Part shown: positions 61,385-64,000 of the stretch, piece after piece | How positions within the stretch are numbered: position 1 is the stretch's first letter | Layout of the letters: each line of letters begins with the position of its first letter | From: Candidatus Ornithobacterium hominis | Lineage (GTDB): Bacteria > Bacteroidota > Bacteroidia > Flavobacteriales > Weeksellaceae | Length of the DNA stretch: 64,000 nt | Direction: 5' to 3' | Assembly: GCF_951229915.1 (NCBI RefSeq) | Contig: NZ_OX579588.1 | Coordinates: 1 to 64,000 of the forward strand | Made by a program: the position numbers and the translations under genes | The notes under the pieces: generated by a model | The model's database searches: none | What the model was told of the DNA's origin: nothing | Seen by the model: the letters and a program-made list of their open reading frames with translations, nothing else

Positions 61385-61418
61385 TTTGGCGAAATGAATA
61401 ATGAAATGCTTATATTTG
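61385..61418 (+). promoter_or_regulatory. Two-part promoter of the DPP IV-type peptidase gene
   Basis: TTTG at 61385-61388 and TATATTTG at 61411-61418, spaced 22 bases apart, approximate the Bacteroidota -33/-7 arrangement. The start codon follows at 61441. Confidence 0.6.
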
Positions 61419-61440
61419 ATTTTTTAGAAAGAAAATAACG

Positions 61441-63567
61441 ATGAAAAAAATATTTCCCCTTCTGATTTTGAATGTAATGAGTTTTTTTTACGCTCAAGAG
61501 TTCACTCTGAATGAATTGTTTCAATATCAGTATTATCCACAAGGGATTCAGGGTGGAATTTCTATGAATGATGGCGAACATTACACCGTAATGTCTGATA
61601 TAGGAATTGATAAATATTCGTACAAAACCTTCCAAAAGGTGGAAACCATTAAATCTGGGAATTATGCCAATTACTTCTTCAATAATGATGAGTCTTTTTT
61701 GATTTTAGAAACAGAACCTGAAGCTATTTTTCGACATTCCAAAAAAGCGATTTACACGCTTTATAACATGAAAAATCAAACGGAAACTTTGGTTTTTGAG
61801 GGTAAAAAAATCCAAGAGCCCACGCTTTCACCCGATGGAGAAAAAGTGGCTTTTGTGTTTGAAAACAATCTATATCTTCAGAATTTAGCCGATGGGGAAA
61901 TAACGCAAATTACGAGCGATGGCGAGAAAAATAAAATCATCAATGGAGTTACCGATTGGGTGTATGAGGAAGAGTTTGGTTTCGTTCGAGCCTTTGATTG
62001 GAACGCCACCAGCAATCAAATTGCATTCATTCGTTTAGATGAAAGTGAAGTGCCAGAAATGAATGTAGATATTTATGGTAAAAACCTGTACCCCAGCGAA
62101 TTAAAGTTTAAATACCCAAAAGCTGGTGAGAAGAATGCCGTGGCGTCTGTTCATATTTTTGATTTAAATTCTAAAGCCTTAAAAAATATTGATTTATCTG
62201 ACTATCAAGATTTTTATGTGCCAAAAATCCAGTTTAGTAAAAAAACAAATGATTTAGCTGTTTTGGTTTCTAATCGTCATCAGAATCATGTGGATTTCTG
62301 GATGGTAAACACGCAAAATTTAAACAAGGAAAAATTATTTACCGAAACGGATAAAGCTTGGATTGAAACCGATCATTTAACGCTGGAATTTTTAGCTGAT
62401 AATAGTTTCATTTGGAGTTCTGAAAGAGATGGATTTCGCCATTTGTATCACTATGCAGATAATGGGAAATTGCTAAATCAAATCACTAAAGGGAATTGGG
62501 AAGTTACAGAGTTTTATGGCTATAGCCCTGAAAATAAACGAGTTTACTTCCAGTCCACCGAACCAGGAAGCATTTACCGCGGAGTCTATTCGGTGGGATT
62601 AAACGGCAAAAAGAAAATTACTTTGGCTAACCAAAAAGGGGTAAACAATGCAACGTTCAGCAAATCATTTGCGTATTTTATTTTATCGAATGACGCAGCA
62701 AATCGAGTGCCTGTTTATACTTTAAATAGTGGAAAAAATGGAGCAAGATTATCAATTTTGGAGGATAACCAAACGGCTCAAAATTATTGGGATTTGAAGC
62801 AACCTCAGCCGAAAATTTACGAAGAAATTGAAGTGAACGGAACAAAGTTGAATACCTATATGATTAAACCAAAAGATTTTGACCCGAACAAAAAATACCC
62901 ACTTTTCATGTATTTATACGGTGGCCCAGGTTCGCAGCAGGTGCTGTACAATCATGGTGGGTTTAATTTCTGGTGGTTTCAAGTTTTGGCAAATCATGGC
63001 TACATTGTAGTTTGTGTAGACAATCGTGGAACTGGCGGTAAAGGTTCTGATTTTAAGAAAATTACGTACAAAAATTTAGGTCATTATGAAATTGAAGACC
63101 AAATGGCTGCAGCAAAATATTTTGGAAATTTGGATTATATAGACGAAAACCGAATCGGGATGTTTGGCTGGAGTTTTGGAGGTTATATGACGTCGCTGGC
63201 GATGACCAAAGGTGCCGATATTTTCAAAACAGGCATCGCAGTGGCTCCTGTTACCAATTGGCGTTTTTATGATACGATTTATACCGAAAGATTTTTGCAA
63301 ACGCCACAAGAAAATCCTGATGGATATGACAAAAATTCGCCAATTCATTATGCAGATTTAATGAAAGGAAATTTCATGCTGATTCACGGAACGGCAGATG
63401 ATAACGTGCATGTGCAGAATGCAATGCAGTTTGCAGAAGCGCTGATTCAAGCCAATAAAGATTTTGAGTATATGCTATATCCTGACAAAAATCATGGTAT
63501 CTATGGCGGAAACACCCGAAGGCATTTATACGAAAAAATAACAAATTTTATTTTGAAAAAACTTTAA
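61441..63567 (+). CDS. Secreted S9 family dipeptidyl peptidase (DPP IV-like)
   Basis: 708 residues with signal peptide (cleavage after FFYAQ, about 18). The N-terminal part is the eight-blade DPP IV beta-propeller; DWVYEEEFG (near 177-185) holds the Glu pair that binds the substrate amino terminus and is the DPP IV hallmark. The C-terminal hydrolase has GWSFGGYMTS (Ser near 580), the Asp in GTADDNVH and the His in NHGIYGG. It removes X-Pro dipeptides from peptides in the periplasm or outside. Twelve bases separate it from an M64-type peptidase gene. Repeat copy 62174-62180 encodes SKALKNID. Confidence 0.93.
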   Translation: MKKIFPLLILNVMSFFYAQEFTLNELFQYQYYPQGIQGGISMNDGEHYTVMSDIGIDKYSYKTFQKVETIKSGNYANYFFNNDESFLILETEPEAIFRHSKKAIYTLYNMKNQTETLVFEGKKIQEPTLSPDGEKVAFVFENNLYLQNLADGEITQITSDGEKNKIINGVTDWVYEEEFGFVRAFDWNATSNQIAFIRLDESEVPEMNVDIYGKNLYPSELKFKYPKAGEKNAVASVHIFDLNSKALKNIDLSDYQDFYVPKIQFSKKTNDLAVLVSNRHQNHVDFWMVNTQNLNKEKLFTETDKAWIETDHLTLEFLADNSFIWSSERDGFRHLYHYADNGKLLNQITKGNWEVTEFYGYSPENKRVYFQSTEPGSIYRGVYSVGLNGKKKITLANQKGVNNATFSKSFAYFILSNDAANRVPVYTLNSGKNGARLSILEDNQTAQNYWDLKQPQPKIYEEIEVNGTKLNTYMIKPKDFDPNKKYPLFMYLYGGPGSQQVLYNHGGFNFWWFQVLANHGYIVVCVDNRGTGGKGSDFKKITYKNLGHYEIEDQMAAAKYFGNLDYIDENRIGMFGWSFGGYMTSLAMTKGADIFKTGIAVAPVTNWRFYDTIYTERFLQTPQENPDGYDKNSPIHYADLMKGNFMLIHGTADDNVHVQNAMQFAEALIQANKDFEYMLYPDKNHGIYGGNTRRHLYEKITNFILKKL

Positions 63568-63579
63568 TCTAAATATAGA

Positions 63580-64000
63580 ATGAAAAAATGGCTTAATTCC
63601 TTCTTTTTAACTTTAATTTTCAGCTTTCTATCAGCTCAAAATGTTAATTACGAAGATTACTTCCAAAAAGAAAGTTTACGGATAGATTTCTTGATTTATG
63701 GTAGTCACAAATCAGAAAATGCTATTATTCATCAACTGAAAAAAGAGCCGTACTATGGCGGTGGCACATCGTCTCAGCTGTTTTCCCCAGATTATGGCGA
63801 GTTCAAAATTTTGGCGTATGATAAAGCAACGCAAAGATTAATTTTCTCTAAAGGATTTAGCCCGATTTTTCAAGAATGGCAAGCGACAGACGAAGCTAAA
63901 TCCATTCAAAAAGCTTTTGAAAATTCTATTCAGATACCTTTTCCGAAGCATGAAATCATGATTGAAATTCAAAAAAGAAATAAAAAAGGTCGGTTTGAAA
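63580..64000 (+). CDS. M64 (IgA-peptidase-type) metallopeptidase, N-terminal part
   Basis: The first 140 codons only; the gene runs off the window. Signal peptide (FSFLSAQ, about 1-20), then YFQKESLRIDFLIYGSH, PYYGGGTSSQLF, YGEFKILAYDKATQRLIFSKGFSPIFQEWQ in pieces, which fits the N-terminal domain of peptidase M64 proteins from Bacteroidota. The zinc-binding domain would lie beyond the window, so activity cannot be judged. Starts 12 bases after the DPP IV-type gene, so the two secreted peptidases probably share a transcript. Confidence 0.75.
   Translation, partial: MKKWLNSFFLTLIFSFLSAQNVNYEDYFQKESLRIDFLIYGSHKSENAIIHQLKKEPYYGGGTSSQLFSPDYGEFKILAYDKATQRLIFSKGFSPIFQEWQATDEAKSIQKAFENSIQIPFPKHEIMIEIQKRNKKGRFE

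Larger units (their letters stand above)
61123..61440. other. Intergenic region holB-DPP IV with DnaA-box matches
   Basis: About 318 bases without a convincing gene. Contents in order: a weak terminator (61154-61175), the nonamer TTTTCCACA (61198-61206, fits TTWTNCACA), an iterated palindrome (61323-61329), and the promoter of the peptidase gene (61385-61418). Perfect nonamers TTATCCACA flank the gap at 61088-61096 and 61533-61541, all three on the plus strand. This could be part of an origin or a DnaA-responsive site, but three boxes are too few to decide. Confidence 0.45.

Noticed and set aside
1..64000. CRISPR array, insertion sequence or prophage
   Set aside because: No regularly spaced direct repeats, transposase, integrase or phage genes were seen; the iterated palindrome is dispersed and lacks spacers of constant size.

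Overview
The window is a stretch of chromosome from an AT-rich member of the Bacteroidota, most likely class Flavobacteriia. This rests on the gliding-motility lipoprotein GldH, a complete MoxR/Bat aerotolerance operon, two DUF3078 outer-membrane-type proteins, promoter cores of the Bacteroidota type TAnnTTTG ahead of many genes, and the near absence of Shine-Dalgarno sequences. Family and genus cannot be fixed from the sequence alone. I see no insertion sequence, prophage, CRISPR array or rRNA; this is dense core-genome sequence with one tRNA (Phe).

Layout. 0-4 kb: mnmG flanked by two parS-like palindromes, then a methyltransferase, a lipocalin-like lipoprotein and an OmpA lipoprotein. 4-8 kb (minus): trmN6 with an unclear start, a 32-residue membrane peptide, a DUF389 membrane protein, manC and a SprT-like metalloprotein. 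8-12 kb (plus): MlaE/MlaF lipid transporter, beta-barrel protein, TPR protein, ribH, rnhA. 12-16 kb: truncated haemoglobin, rpiB, an AT-rich gap, pgk, tRNA-Phe, MarC. 16-24 kb (minus): the moxR-DUF58-batA-batB-TPR-TPR-batD operon. 24-27.5 kb (plus): pdxJ, hydrolase, folB, mpl. 27.7-35.8 kb (minus): DUF3843-like protein, tyrS, ricT-gldH-PBP1A, exoA. 36-42.5 kb: typA (plus), then yraN, metG, and a rimK-like ligase with an AstE-like deacylase (minus). 42.7-52.5 kb (plus): small membrane protein, DUF6146-like lipoprotein, prfB, trkA-trkH, thioesterase, rarA, hemH, two DUF3078 proteins. 52.5-56 kb (minus): nadA-nadB-nadC. 56-64 kb (plus): Dcp peptidase, pgi, holB, DPP IV-type peptidase, and the start of an M64 peptidase cut by the window edge.

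The most unusual signal is not a gene. A short palindrome, AAG-(C/G)-CTT flanked by T-tracts on the left and A-tracts on the right, occurs at least 45 times by eye, about once per 1.4 kb. Roughly half the copies lie in the small intergenic fraction; the rest lie inside genes, where they appear in all three reading frames and most often produce Lys-Ala-Leu-Lys-Asn-like peptides in unrelated proteins. This points to selection or copying at DNA level (highly iterated palindrome, uptake-type sequence, or binding site of a chromosome-organising protein). Other points of note are the parS pair around mnmG, a prfB without its usual frameshift, trmN6 without a normal start codon, and a small cluster of DnaA-box matches near 61 kb.
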